This document shows, piece after piece, positions 52,538 to 62,910 of a DNA stretch of 64,000 bases. A model generated the notes under the pieces. That model saw nothing but the letters and a program-made list of their open reading frames with translations, did no database searches and had not been told where the DNA came from. Numbering within the stretch: position 1 is the first letter of the stretch; every line of letters begins with the position of its first letter. Source of the stretch: Bacteroidota bacterium (lineage in GTDB: Bacteria; Bacteroidota; Bacteroidia; NS11-12g; UBA955); assembly GCA_018333525.1 (NCBI GenBank), contig JAGXTF010000015.1, positions 1 through 64,000 on the forward strand, in the 5' to 3' direction. A program made the position numbers and the translations under genes.

Positions 52538-53824
52538 TTATTTTGCAGTGCGGATATTCTGCAATCCGTAGCCAATCAGCTCATCGTAGCCCTGAGTCTG
52601 GTTCTTATGATACACCAATACCATATAATTATTTTCGGTTTCTGAATGCGACCCTTCGAAATAAGCGTTATCCAATTCTCCGCTTTCCTCATCCACCACC
52701 ATATAAGAATAATTATAATATGCTTGCTTTAATGGTATTACCGCTTCGTAGGTTTTATTGTCTGCATTGTAATACAATTGAAAATCATTCTGTATACGCC
52801 AATCGCTGAGTTCTCCATACACATACACTTTCTTTCCTTTTATTTCTTCAGAATTTTTTAAAGTAAAATGCACGAAGCAATAGTCACTTTCACTATTTCC
52901 GCCCCCTGGGATTGGAATATCTTTGTTAAACAGCAAATACCTGCCGTTATAATCCGGCCAGTTCAGGTAGCGATCAAATCTCCGGGTTTGATCTGCAACC
53001 AGAATAATATGTTTTTGATTGGCGACATTAAACCGTTGTTTCACGTTTGCCGCACTCATTCGGAATGAACGGATATCAAAATAGCGGTATTCATTCAATC
53101 CCGGAAATTGATTTCCGAGCTGGTATTGATAATTGTAAGTTGTACCCTTAATGAATTGGGGTTTCAAATCCCGGATTGCGCTATTCCATTCTGCATCGCG
53201 CAGAATTACTGTTTTTAAATCGGTATATGGATTTGGAATGTTATAGGAATTGTTGCTGAGGTTAAAATTGAAATCCACTTCCTGATGGGTGGGTCTCAAA
53301 TCTACCTGACTGCTTTGAATCACAGTCATTTCCACATTTCCCTTTGGATCTAAAACCATCATTCTTCTGCTGAGAATAATGTCTTTTTCATCATAATTTC
53401 TATACACAACCAGCAAATAATTTCCGCTGATTCGTGGGGTAGTTTGGGCGGTAGGAAGCAAAACGGAGTAATGCACGTATTGCATTAATGTTCCAGTGGA
53501 AAACGTCGGATTGGGCATGTTATCGAATCCCATGCCGTCGCTGTATTGGGTTTTTTGAATATTGCTGGGCTCCCAATTGGAGTTGCAATGTATAAATCGG
53601 AATTGGTAATAATCCATCTCGCTGATGAGTTGGTCAAATTCCAGGGATAACTGTTCTACTGCACCCAGATTGATAACCGGGAAGTTGAATCCGGATTCTG
53701 CCTGCGTGAACTGCACACTGCGAATATCCTTCTCATAGATATAATTTTCATAGCGCAGGGTAGTGTCTGCCGCGAACAAAGCACTGGCAAATAAACCGCT
53801 TAACGCAAGGAAGAAGACTTTCAT
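52538..53824 (-). CDS. Type IX secretion system plug protein (DUF5103)
   Basis: A 428-residue periplasmic/outer-membrane protein. I start at ATG 53824 (KVFFLALSGLFASALFAAD signal peptide); an upstream frame lacks a credible start. The conserved DUF5103 core reads IRSVQFTQAESGFNFPVI, YYQFRFIHCNSNWEPSNI and GTLMQYVHYSVLLP, then EYRYFDIRSFRM and VYGELSDWRIQND. In Flavobacterium the Plug protein blocks the SprA translocon when no cargo is passing. It fits a genome with several T9SS cargo genes in this window. Single gene, convergent with the glycosyltransferase. Confidence 0.9.
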   Translation of the reverse strand: MKVFFLALSGLFASALFAADTTLRYENYIYEKDIRSVQFTQAESGFNFPVINLGAVEQLSLEFDQLISEMDYYQFRFIHCNSNWEPSNIQKTQYSDGMGFDNMPNPTFSTGTLMQYVHYSVLLPTAQTTPRISGNYLLVVYRNYDEKDIILSRRMMVLDPKGNVEMTVIQSSQVDLRPTHQEVDFNFNLSNNSYNIPNPYTDLKTVILRDAEWNSAIRDLKPQFIKGTTYNYQYQLGNQFPGLNEYRYFDIRSFRMSAANVKQRFNVANQKHIILVADQTRRFDRYLNWPDYNGRYLLFNKDIPIPGGGNSESDYCFVHFTLKNSEEIKGKKVYVYGELSDWRIQNDFQLYYNADNKTYEAVIPLKQAYYNYSYMVVDEESGELDNAYFEGSHSETENNYMVLVYHKNQTQGYDELIGYGLQNIRTAK

Positions 53825-53985
53825 TGGTACGTGATAAACTCTAAAACTATGCCAAAATACATCAAAATCTCCATTCTTACAATCCACCCACAACTTCAGG
53901 AACGCCGCTCCAAATCCAAGCGGATGGAATTATCAGACTTAAGGATCGCGTGGAATTATTTAACGCAAAACATATATTTGTGGTT

Positions 53986-55983
53986 ATGGCCGGTTATCGA
54001 TATTGTCTTTTATTATTTTTTGTTTTTCAGGGTATTTATTCAGCCAGTGCCCAATTAAATTCTGTTTTATTTCGATCTCAGGGTGAATTACCTGTAGAAT
54101 TACTATCAGATGAAACCGAGAAATTTAAAAGTTATAAAGAACGCAAACAATCGAAGGAGGATGCATATTATTGGTCTCTTGTAATCACCCTTCAAAATAT
54201 GATTGAGAATCATTTGATCATATACGGCAATGAAAGTCAGCAATATTTGCAGGGGCTTGTAGATAACATTTGCAAAGTGAACGGAATCCATAAAAAGATT
54301 CTGGTGTTTCAAATGAATAACACCGTCATTAATGCATTTTCCATTGAACCCGGATATATTTTTATAAGCACCGGGATGATAGCAAATATGGTAAATGAAG
54401 ATAATCTCTTTATGGTATTATGCCATGAAGTGGCGCATATAACCGGCGAGCATAGCCAGAAATTTTATGATGTTAAAAAACAGATTGCCAAAAAGGAAGA
54501 TCTGGAAAACATAAAACCTTCCGAAGAATTTATCAAAAAAATACTGAAATACAGTCGGAGGCAGGAACGGGAAGCAGATTCGGTTGGTATTCGATATTAT
54601 CTTCGTACAGGAAGGGCTTCAAAAGGTGCAGTTGAAATGTACCACTTGTTGAATTCAGATTCCATGAATTCTACGCCCTCTGTCTATCAATTTTTTCAAA
54701 CATTAGATTTAAATCCGGATAGCCTGAAATATTACCAGGTTTCCACATATAAAAAATTGGCATCGGATACCGTGGAAGATCCGGAATTGTGGAGTAGCCA
54801 TCCCAGTCCAAAGAACAGGATTCAATTTATTCTAACACAAATTCATGAAAAACAGGATATTTCGTTGCCGGTTAAAACTGAAACATTTTCAAAAATACAC
54901 AGGCAATGTCTTCTGAATTATGCCCTTTTATGTAAAATTCAGGGAGAATATTTAAATGTAATCAATGCCAATCAGTTATATGAGGCGCAATATGGGTTGG
55001 ATACCGGTATGCATACAATACTTGCCAGTGCTCTCGCAAACGAAATGTTGTATTATATTTCTTCATCCATTCATAAAAAACGCATGTTACCCGACTACTA
55101 TCCGCAACCGGGTACGGCCGCGGTTATTCAACGTATGAATGCCAGTGATTCCACTCTTGCTCACCGCATTATGGGATTGTATTTCTTCAAAAAAATGCAA
55201 ACCGGGCAATGGAAAGGCGATATGGATATTTATGCTTCTGCAATAACTCTGGCGCTGCGTAAATCATCCCAACATCAAACACATTCTACTTTTACAATTA
55301 TTGACAATTACCTCAATGCCACTTTAAAAGACAGCACCTATAATCCAGGAGCTGGTAAAATTGAAAATTCCGGATTGCTGGATCCCGCCGAGGATCAAAA
55401 TCAAACCAAACGAAAAATTCTCTCCGATCAATCGAAGCGATTATTTATTGCCAATAAATCAGACAATATTACCGATACATTTTCAACAGTAAACTACTTT
55501 TCTGTTCATTACCTTTATTCCGGAAACAACACAAAAAAATTAAAGCAAAAACAAAAATTGATTCGTTATACCCAAAAAGAAATTAACAGAATCAATGAAA
55601 TAACGCATTACCAGATTAATGATTCTTTTATCAACCGTGCTAATATGACTGCGGCAAGACTGAACCAATCTTATATTTATCTTCTCCTGAATGCAGAACG
55701 ATACAACACGGTATATTCAGAATTTCCGCTATTGATGTTTTCTCAGGTGGAACAAATGGAAACATTAAAAAATCATATCGTGATGCGGGTTTTGGTTCTC
55801 GACGATATTTATAGAATTTACAGGCTTGCTGCAAGAAAATCCACACTTGTACTGATAAGTGTTCAGAAAGTAAACCAACCGGAACCCTTATATCTGTTTG
55901 TGCGAATCAATAAAGGTAAATTACTTCCGGGTGTTCTTGGTAATTATATCTATAGTGCGATGGTGGAGGCGCAAGCGAAATGA
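53986..55983 (+). CDS. Large M48-family metalloprotease
   Basis: A 665-residue zinc protease from ATG 53986 (signal peptide YCLLLFFVFQGIYSASA). Catalytic HExxH is CHEVAHITGEH, and the third ligand Glu lies in READSVGIRYYL. The protease domain covers about residues 70-290; the remaining 370 residues are helical and unrecognised, far longer than BepA or HtpX relatives. It is predicted periplasmic, possibly in outer-membrane protein quality control. A GTG at 53950 is an alternative start. Its stop overlaps the next start (ATGA). Confidence 0.88.
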   Translation: MAGYRYCLLLFFVFQGIYSASAQLNSVLFRSQGELPVELLSDETEKFKSYKERKQSKEDAYYWSLVITLQNMIENHLIIYGNESQQYLQGLVDNICKVNGIHKKILVFQMNNTVINAFSIEPGYIFISTGMIANMVNEDNLFMVLCHEVAHITGEHSQKFYDVKKQIAKKEDLENIKPSEEFIKKILKYSRRQEREADSVGIRYYLRTGRASKGAVEMYHLLNSDSMNSTPSVYQFFQTLDLNPDSLKYYQVSTYKKLASDTVEDPELWSSHPSPKNRIQFILTQIHEKQDISLPVKTETFSKIHRQCLLNYALLCKIQGEYLNVINANQLYEAQYGLDTGMHTILASALANEMLYYISSSIHKKRMLPDYYPQPGTAAVIQRMNASDSTLAHRIMGLYFFKKMQTGQWKGDMDIYASAITLALRKSSQHQTHSTFTIIDNYLNATLKDSTYNPGAGKIENSGLLDPAEDQNQTKRKILSDQSKRLFIANKSDNITDTFSTVNYFSVHYLYSGNNTKKLKQKQKLIRYTQKEINRINEITHYQINDSFINRANMTAARLNQSYIYLLLNAERYNTVYSEFPLLMFSQVEQMETLKNHIVMRVLVLDDIYRIYRLAARKSTLVLISVQKVNQPEPLYLFVRINKGKLLPGVLGNYIYSAMVEAQAK

Positions 55984-56786
55984 AAAATTGCATGATATTT
56001 TGCATGTTGTTCTTAATGTCCGGCTTGTCCACAGCGCAGTTCCATCCGGGTTTTCTCGGGAAAAAAAATACCATTGAACTCGGCTTTGCCGGTGTTCAGG
56101 TATTCAAAATTCATGAAGCTTTCACCTATAGAACTTTGTTTCAGAGAAACAACAGTTCACTTAAAATAATTCCTTTAATATCGTATACAAGAGTATTAAA
56201 ACGTGACCTTTCTTTGCAAGCATCCTATACTTACATTTCAGAAAGAAATGTAAAATTCGACTGGACGCCGGATAACCTTAAAGAACTAGCCCATGAACAA
56301 AACCAATTTTACGGTGTAATGAGCAGGTATGGACAGAGCTATAGAATCAGACTTTTGTTGCATAATATGATAAAAGGTTATACCGCACCATTAGGAGGAT
56401 ATATGTTCCTTGGTTTTGTGCACCACAATTGGGTGAATTCTATAGACGAATTCACATGGTCCAGGGTAGAAAATATTCAGAATTCCGGAATTAAAAAGTA
56501 CGAGGTATCACAATTTCCAACGTTTAAGGAAAACAATAAACGCACAACCCTGGAATTAGGTGGTGGCTTTAGTTTTATCACCGGCAAACGCAGTTTGCTT
56601 AATTTCTCCATTTCCGTTTATCCCACTTCCTACTTTACCGGTATTTTCAAAAAAAATTCATTTTACCCATCCGAAATTTCCTTCGAAGAAAACAAAGGTC
56701 CTGATGAATTCACAAAATCCTATGGGCATTTTTTGCTGGACTGTATGAAATCTCAAATGAATTTGTCATATGGGATATTGTTTTAG
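55980..56786 (+). CDS. Secreted beta-barrel-like protein partnered with the M48 protease
   Basis: A 268-residue protein with a signal peptide (MIFCMLFLMSGLSTAQF). The mature part has alternating strands (NTIELGFAGVQVFKI, RTTLELGGGFSFITG) suggesting an outer-membrane barrel. No family is recognised. The four-base overlap with the M48 protease gene implies co-translation, so it may be its substrate or anchor. Confidence 0.72.
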   Translation: MKNCMIFCMLFLMSGLSTAQFHPGFLGKKNTIELGFAGVQVFKIHEAFTYRTLFQRNNSSLKIIPLISYTRVLKRDLSLQASYTYISERNVKFDWTPDNLKELAHEQNQFYGVMSRYGQSYRIRLLLHNMIKGYTAPLGGYMFLGFVHHNWVNSIDEFTWSRVENIQNSGIKKYEVSQFPTFKENNKRTTLELGGGFSFITGKRSLLNFSISVYPTSYFTGIFKKNSFYPSEISFEENKGPDEFTKSYGHFLLDCMKSQMNLSYGILF

Positions 56787-56843
56787 AATGTATCCCAATA
56801 ATAGTTTTCAAGTCAATTCCAAGCTATTATGTGCAAGACAAGG

Positions 56844-56872
56844 CCGCCCGAATGAACTTATTCAAGAGGGCA
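56844..56872. repeat. Diverged copy of the GC-rich palindromic element
   Basis: GCCGCCCGAATGAACTTATT and the following GAGGGC keep the CGCCCGAATGA core of the copy at 26495-26521 but have decayed elsewhere. It lies in the 170-base gap after the M48 gene pair. Confidence 0.4.
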
Positions 56873-56955
56873 GTGTTGCGCAAAATAGCTCAGAAGAAAA
56901 TACATAGATTTTAGTAAATCGAATTGAATAAAAGAACTTTTGAGATACGTTCTAA

Positions 56956-57984
56956 TTATATTGCTCCTATGCAAAGCTTTCTGCGGTCACCATCAGAAAT
57001 TCTCTGATATTTAAATTTGGTTCCATAGGTGCTCTGAATCAGAAAATACCATTCATTGATTTTCTTAAATTTAATGATAGGATTTAAGGAAGTAAATTCT
57101 CTGGATATTCCAATTTCTGTGCAGCCATCCAACATGTTTTCTACCTGCGTAGCTCCTGAGCCGGTAAGAGTTCCATCACTGATATTAAAACCGATAAGAA
57201 GTCCATTAAATACAAAAAACATCACGTTTGCATTATTGGTGATAATAAATAAATTGTTCACAGCAATACAATTTTTAGGCACGGTAAATTTTCTCAAAAA
57301 TTGCAGGTTGCCGGAATAAACGTGAATTTCTGGATACTGAAAGGCATAGTCTACTGATTTTATAAAGAAAAATCCACCAGGACCGGTACAAAACGCTCCG
57401 GGCTTGAAAGGCAGTGTAGCGGAATCTATTACCCTGAAATCGGGTGCGAGATATGTTTTTACCTTGTTGCCATTCAACATGTAAACACTGGCTCCCTGAG
57501 TAATAACCTTGTCTGCAGCATTCAATTTTAATTTATTGGGCAGCAGGGTTTTCATTTTAAAATCATAAATCTGGTAAAAACTATCTTCGGTAAGCAACAT
57601 CACGTTAAAACCTCCAATATAATTGGCAAGACGTACTTTTAAGCCAAAATCCAATCGTTCTACAAATTCCATGTAATCACTTCGAATTATCGAAATTCCA
57701 TTTGGATCTATTAGCCCTATTTTTTTGTCGATTGCAAATAAGCCAAAGGTTTCCCTGTTTACCGGAATATTGGGGAAAGCGTCTTTTAAATTAAAAGGAT
57801 TGTCAAATTGGTACTGATTATAAACACTAATGAGATTCGGATCAAAATTCTGATCCAAAGGGAAAAATACAAGATTGCTGTTTATACCGGTGAAATCCTC
57901 GGGCCTTGGTTTAACATAGTGTACCTTTTTGCATCCCTCTATGAACAAGATTAAAAAAAGACTACTGTAAATATATTTTTTCAT
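56956..57984 (-). CDS. Uncharacterised lipoprotein
   Basis: A 342-residue lipoprotein (IYSSLFLILFIEGCKKV, lipid-modified Cys18). The mature protein has repeated strands typical of WG-repeat or propeller-like proteins (FGLFAIDKKIGLIDPNGI resembles a WG repeat; NNLFIITNNANVMFFVFNG). Its start overlaps the end of the upstream T9SS cargo gene by 23 bases in another frame, so the pair is translationally coupled and may form one surface complex. Confidence 0.72.
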   Translation of the reverse strand: MKKYIYSSLFLILFIEGCKKVHYVKPRPEDFTGINSNLVFFPLDQNFDPNLISVYNQYQFDNPFNLKDAFPNIPVNRETFGLFAIDKKIGLIDPNGISIIRSDYMEFVERLDFGLKVRLANYIGGFNVMLLTEDSFYQIYDFKMKTLLPNKLKLNAADKVITQGASVYMLNGNKVKTYLAPDFRVIDSATLPFKPGAFCTGPGGFFFIKSVDYAFQYPEIHVYSGNLQFLRKFTVPKNCIAVNNLFIITNNANVMFFVFNGLLIGFNISDGTLTGSGATQVENMLDGCTEIGISREFTSLNPIIKFKKINEWYFLIQSTYGTKFKYQRISDGDRRKLCIGAI

Positions 57985-60280
57985 AAAAAATGCGACCTGT
58001 TTGATCCTTATATGCGATTAGATAAATTCCCTGAGGCAATTGATATTCCACATTTCCAGTGTACGAACCAATGAGAGTTCCGTTCAAAAGATACAAAGCG
58101 TGTATGTGGTATTCCGGATTTGAGATAATCAGTTTACCATCCATATTTTGATAAATTACCGGTTTATTTTTCCCTATTACAGGTGTTCGAACAGAAGCAA
58201 TTTGTAAAGCTTTGGATTTGCCGGAAAAACAACCGGTACTATCCTTTCCCTGCACATAATAGGTAGCATCACCGGCATATCTCATCTTTGGAATGACAGA
58301 ATTGAAAATGAAACTATCATTCCTGTTAAAATAATAGGTTACATTTTTTGTATATATTTTTGGCAATTCATTTGTGTACAAGGTATCCCTGTATTTGATG
58401 ATTTCTGAAGCGCTATACACTATTCCGGGGCTGGTTCCCTGATACTCATAACTTGTCGTACTGCACCCGGTTTTAAGAAACTCCAACTTCAATTTGTTAT
58501 TGAAATAATTCTTGGTATTGATGGTATATTGATATATCGGGTAATTTAATTCTTCTACGAATACATTGTTTTTATATATTCTGCACTTGTCATAAAATGA
58601 ATTTTGTGGCCAGTTTATCTGAAGTGAATCCGACTCCGGCGGTCCATGCTGGCACCAATAGATCCCTGTGAGATTCAGGGGTTTTGGAAGTATCCCTTTT
58701 CGCAGATAGTAGCTGAAACTTTTTACGGAATTGACAGGAGAAAGAAAATTATCAAAGTATAAAAATCTGAAAGTAATCCTGGTTTCCGATTTAAGATTAT
58801 AATAAAAGTTGTAGTTTATTTCACCATAATTGTATTGCCAGGACAATCCGGAGAACCATGCAGATGAGTAATTTCGATAAAATACACCATTGGTATCTAT
58901 GGCAAAATAAATCGTATTCAGATTGTCGGATACTTCATAATTCACACCTATTTTCAATTTAAACACGTTGGGGTCGGACGGGCAACTATAGATTACCGGA
59001 ATACTGTCTTTTAATTCTCCGCTGCTATTTATAGAATGAAACCATAACTTCTCAATTACACAGCCTGCTTTCTTTGTAGCACAATTGCTGCTTTTGGACG
59101 AAACTATGTTCACCGGAACACTAAACCTGGGCCCGGGTTTTGAAGACAAAAGCAATAGCGTATCTCCAGTCACCAGGAAGTTAGGAGATTCCCAGGACAT
59201 GGAATTTTTATACCCCGAACTGTAAGGGACATAACATTCGTTTTTGAATGAATCGTTTTGAAATATACTGTAGGATTTGGAAATACCTGTAAGCCCGGCA
59301 ACAACAAAATGACTGTCTATTTTTATAATATTTGCCCCTGTTCCTTTCCACCGGTTTTTGCTAGATACCAATTCATTCTCCACTACATTATTGCGCATTC
59401 TTAAAATTCCCGTATTCGAATTTTCAACATAGGCAAGTATGATTTCCTCTCCCTCGTGATAAATTCCTTTTATTGTTTTATTCAGATGAACACTGTTTAA
59501 ACTTGTTTTTAATTCCAGATTATTGTTTAAATAATATGTGGCAAATGTGCTTCTGGATTTGAGATAGACCACCACAAGGGATGAATCAATGTAATGGAAC
59601 TCAGGCCCTTCGGTTGCTGATACCGAACAACGATATGTTTTTTGGGCTTTTACTGTAAATTGCTCACTCAATTCTGTTATCATTAATTTTGCAGTAAAAT
59701 AATCCTTGCTTTCATAAGTGGAAGCGAGTAATAAATTTGCATTGCGGGACAATCCCAATTTTGTACTTACCACATTGTAACCCGAAGGTGTACCATAGGA
59801 TTGGTATTTGAGTACATTGAGAGAACTGTCATAGGCCATAAGCACAGATGAATCCCTCTTATTTCCCGTAAAATAAATTTTACCTGAATTCGCATGAAAT
59901 ATCAACCCATTTTGATCATAGGAATAGTCGAGTGGTAGTGCAATGGATTTAATAAAAGTAAAATTATTATCCACCAACACCAAACCATTATTGCAATAAA
60001 TCAGGTATCGCTGCGATGAAATTCTATGAATTCCCAAAACAACAAATACACTCCCGTTTAAAGTGAGAATTCTGCTTTTTACTTGTTGCAGGTCTTTATC
60101 CAACTGAAATAATTCCCAATAATTGCCGTTTGAAACATCGGCGATTCCGACAAAACAGCTTTGATCAGCCTCATTTATATTAAGCCTGTTTAAAAGTACT
60201 TTGCCCGTATCGAAATAGGTGCCCTGAGCAAAGGAATACCCATAACAAAAAACAGAAATACAAAATAACCAAAAACGCAT
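57962..60280 (-). CDS. Large T9SS-secreted protein
   Basis: A 772-residue protein with a signal peptide (FWLFCISVFCYGYSFAQ). Residues ~25-370 look propeller-like (QRYLIYCNNGLVLVDNN, GTGANIIKIDSHFVVAG). Residues ~400-690 look like Ig-like modules with several Cys. The last ~75 residues (VIYQNMDGKLIISNPEYHIH to IFYEKIYLQ) are a type A T9SS sorting domain. No enzymatic motif is seen. It leads the two-gene unit with the overlapping lipoprotein gene. Confidence 0.82.
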   Translation of the reverse strand: MRFWLFCISVFCYGYSFAQGTYFDTGKVLLNRLNINEADQSCFVGIADVSNGNYWELFQLDKDLQQVKSRILTLNGSVFVVLGIHRISSQRYLIYCNNGLVLVDNNFTFIKSIALPLDYSYDQNGLIFHANSGKIYFTGNKRDSSVLMAYDSSLNVLKYQSYGTPSGYNVVSTKLGLSRNANLLLASTYESKDYFTAKLMITELSEQFTVKAQKTYRCSVSATEGPEFHYIDSSLVVVYLKSRSTFATYYLNNNLELKTSLNSVHLNKTIKGIYHEGEEIILAYVENSNTGILRMRNNVVENELVSSKNRWKGTGANIIKIDSHFVVAGLTGISKSYSIFQNDSFKNECYVPYSSGYKNSMSWESPNFLVTGDTLLLLSSKPGPRFSVPVNIVSSKSSNCATKKAGCVIEKLWFHSINSSGELKDSIPVIYSCPSDPNVFKLKIGVNYEVSDNLNTIYFAIDTNGVFYRNYSSAWFSGLSWQYNYGEINYNFYYNLKSETRITFRFLYFDNFLSPVNSVKSFSYYLRKGILPKPLNLTGIYWCQHGPPESDSLQINWPQNSFYDKCRIYKNNVFVEELNYPIYQYTINTKNYFNNKLKLEFLKTGCSTTSYEYQGTSPGIVYSASEIIKYRDTLYTNELPKIYTKNVTYYFNRNDSFIFNSVIPKMRYAGDATYYVQGKDSTGCFSGKSKALQIASVRTPVIGKNKPVIYQNMDGKLIISNPEYHIHALYLLNGTLIGSYTGNVEYQLPQGIYLIAYKDQTGRIFYEKIYLQ

Positions 60281-60366
60281 AAAGATTCAAATTTAAACTT
60301 GAGGATGAAAATTCCTAGATCTCATCCTAAAAGTTCTGTCAAAATGGTTTTTCGAATTTCTATTCC

Positions 60367-62286
60367 CTATTGCGGATTCTCTTCCATCCACTCTTCCATG
60401 GCATCTTCATAGGATTGTCGGGCCTTTCCAATTTGGTCTTCAATGTCCTGAAATTCTTTGGTTAATATTCCAATTTTCTCAAAGTCAATTGCTACATCCG
60501 GATCATTCAGGCTGGCTTCTACCTTCGCTTTTGCTGCATCCAGTGTTTTAATTTTAGCCTCCAGTTCCTCCATTTTCTTTTCCAATTGAACCATGGCATT
60601 TTTACTCACCTTTGGTATTGGATGTTCTCTTGGCTCCTGCTTTTTCTCTGCAGGCTTTTCCTTTTGTGGCAATACCAGCGTTTTATCCTTTTTGCGCTTT
60701 TCATACCACTCCTCCCATTCCTCATAAGTTCCGGGATATTCTTTCAGTTTATGATCTTCAATCCACCAGATTTTATTTGCCACATTGCTGATAAATGTCC
60801 TGTCGTGCGACACCAGTATAAATGTTCCCTTATATGCATTTAATGCTTCAGCGAGCACACTGGTACTGAACATATCCAGGTGGTTGGTAGGTTCGTCCAG
60901 CAACAAAAAATTCGCCTGAGTTAACAGGGTTTTTGCAAGAGCAATTCTGGATTTTTCTCCACCCGAAAGTACTTTTACCTTTTTAAAAACATCATCTCCG
61001 GTAAATAAAAAACAACCCAGAGTACCCCGCAATTCATTCTCCGAATATTCACCTCCAACTGTGGCCAATTCCTGTATCAGGTCATTTTTTAAATTCAGGG
61101 ATTCTAATTGATGTTGTGCGAAAAATGAAGGTTCTACATTCCATCCGTTTTCAATATTTCCATCATATTTTTCGCTTCCGAAAATCATTCTCAGCAAGGT
61201 GGATTTTCCTCTTCCATTGGCACCGATCAAAGCAATTTTATCTCCGCGAATAATCTCACCTTCTGCATTTTCCAAAATATTTAAATCCCCGTAACTCTTC
61301 GTTACATGTTTGATATTTACGATGTGTTTTCCGGGAGTTACACGAATATTAAAGCGGATATTCAGATCTCTGGTTTCATCTTCCAGTACTTCTATTTTAT
61401 CCAGTTTTTGCAACATTTTTACCCTGCTCTGCACCGCGGTAGCCTTGCTCGCTTTTGCTTTAAATCTCTGAATAAAACGCATTTGCTGGCGAATGAAATC
61501 CTGTTGGTTATCAAAGCGTCTTTGCATCATTTCATCCCGTTCTTCTTTTTGTTCCAGATATTGGGTGAAGTTGCCTTTGTAGTGAAACAATTGCTGATGT
61601 GCCACTTCCGCAACGTATTCAATAGTGCGGTCCAGAAAAGTTCTGTCGTGACTCACAATTACATATGTACCGCGGTATTCTTTTAAATATTCTTCCAGCC
61701 ATTGTATGGTTGGCAAATCCAGGTGGTTGGTAGGTTCATCCAATAAAAGCAAATCCGGTTCTTCTACCAAAAGCATGGCCAGCATGGCCCGCATGCGCCA
61801 TCCACCGCTAAATTGGTTTAATGGTTTTTGAAGGTCCGCTGTTGCAAATCCAAGACCTTCCAAAATTTTCTCGGCATTCGCCTCCCAGTCGTATCCTCCC
61901 AGATTCCCGAACTGATCCTGTAATTCGGTAAGCTTTTGAATGCTTTTTTCATCCGGGGTATGTTCAATATGATCCAGTATCCTGTGAATTTCTTTATCCA
62001 ATGCCGCTAAATCTTTGCGCCCTTCTAGAACAACACGCAAAACGGAACTGGTATAATCAATACTTAAAAGATCCTGGTTTAAAAATCCGATTTTAAGGTC
62101 CGAAGGTTTGGTGAGCAACCCTTCCCTAAGTTCATATTCACCGGTTACAATGCGCAATAATGTGGACTTGCCTGTACCATTTAAACCTACCAGTCCAATT
62201 TTTTGACCCGGTTTAATATGCCAACTGGCGTTTCTGAAAAGGTACCTTCCCGCAAATTCAAAAGAGAAATCTGTAAGCGCTAACAT
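60367..62286 (-). CDS. ABC-F family ATPase
   Basis: A 639-residue soluble duplicated ABC ATPase without membrane segments. Domain 1 has Walker A VGLNGTGKST and signature FSGGWRMR; domain 2 has Walker A IGANGRGKST and signature LSGGEKSR, with DEPTNHLD in both. The linker between them (about 240-310) is the ABC-F signature. A charged C-terminal coiled coil (KKQEPREHPIPKVSK, then helices to the end) follows. ABC-F proteins act on the ribosome in translation quality control or antibiotic resistance. I use ATG 62286 (MLALTDFSFEF), since a start at 62313 adds nine atypical residues. Confidence 0.92.
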   Translation of the reverse strand: MLALTDFSFEFAGRYLFRNASWHIKPGQKIGLVGLNGTGKSTLLRIVTGEYELREGLLTKPSDLKIGFLNQDLLSIDYTSSVLRVVLEGRKDLAALDKEIHRILDHIEHTPDEKSIQKLTELQDQFGNLGGYDWEANAEKILEGLGFATADLQKPLNQFSGGWRMRAMLAMLLVEEPDLLLLDEPTNHLDLPTIQWLEEYLKEYRGTYVIVSHDRTFLDRTIEYVAEVAHQQLFHYKGNFTQYLEQKEERDEMMQRRFDNQQDFIRQQMRFIQRFKAKASKATAVQSRVKMLQKLDKIEVLEDETRDLNIRFNIRVTPGKHIVNIKHVTKSYGDLNILENAEGEIIRGDKIALIGANGRGKSTLLRMIFGSEKYDGNIENGWNVEPSFFAQHQLESLNLKNDLIQELATVGGEYSENELRGTLGCFLFTGDDVFKKVKVLSGGEKSRIALAKTLLTQANFLLLDEPTNHLDMFSTSVLAEALNAYKGTFILVSHDRTFISNVANKIWWIEDHKLKEYPGTYEEWEEWYEKRKKDKTLVLPQKEKPAEKKQEPREHPIPKVSKNAMVQLEKKMEELEAKIKTLDAAKAKVEASLNDPDVAIDFEKIGILTKEFQDIEDQIGKARQSYEDAMEEWMEENPQ

Positions 62287-62292
62287 CTGCCG

Positions 62293-62300
62293 CAAAGATA
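62293..62300 (-). promoter_or_regulatory. -7 element abutting the ABC-F start codon
   Basis: On the minus strand this reads TATCTTTG, perfect TAnnTTTG, with TTTA 19 bp upstream as a near-match to the -33 element. Transcription would start about three bases before the ATG at 62286, implying a leaderless or nearly leaderless message. Confidence 0.5.
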
Positions 62301-62439
62301 AGCAGGTTGCCACTTTCCGTAAATATACAAGTGTAATTTTCCCGGTTTTATGCGGGATAGCCTATTCCGGCTGTAAGTAAAAAGTTTTGTTTGGCATAGA
62401 TATTGTTTTTTAATTGGGACATTCAAAGAAATTAGAAAT

Positions 62440-62892
62440 ATGAAAAGGATTATTACACTTGCCTCCGCTGTTGTTATCTGCTCTGCAATTGCATTTGCTC
62501 AGCCAACAGCCGTTAAGAACGATTCAAAACCGGCAAATGCCGCCAACCAGAACGAATCTATTAAGTGGGCAAAAACCAGTCATGACTTCGGCACCGTGGC
62601 TATGGGACCAAAAGCTGAAGTAACTTTTAAATTTACCAATAACAGCAATGCTCCTGTAGTAATCAAATCTGCAAATGCGAGCTGTGGTTGCACCACCCCA
62701 TCTTACACCACCACCCCTGTTATGCCAGGTGAAACCGGTGATGTAAAAGCCAGCTATGGCACTGAAGGCCGTCCTGGTTATTTTCAAAAGACCGTTACCG
62801 TTACTTTCGACAATGGTGTGATCACTACTTTAACCATTCAGGGTACAGTAGCTACAGACACTCCTGCGAAAAAAGACAACGAACTGAAATAA
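62440..62892 (+). CDS. DUF1573 secreted protein 1
   Basis: A 150-residue periplasmic or secreted protein: signal peptide TLASAVVICSAIAFAQ, then one DUF1573 (ASH/MSP-like Ig-fold) domain, about residues 38-140. Diagnostic features are WAKTSHDFGTVAMG, VTFKFTNNSNAPVVI and the Cys pair in NASCGCTTPSY. Such domains are abundant in Bacteroidota; no enzyme activity is known. First of a DUF1573 run with the next two genes. Confidence 0.88.
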   Translation: MKRIITLASAVVICSAIAFAQPTAVKNDSKPANAANQNESIKWAKTSHDFGTVAMGPKAEVTFKFTNNSNAPVVIKSANASCGCTTPSYTTTPVMPGETGDVKASYGTEGRPGYFQKTVTVTFDNGVITTLTIQGTVATDTPAKKDNELK

Positions 62893-62910
62893 TCTAAAAA
62901 GGATTCGGGT

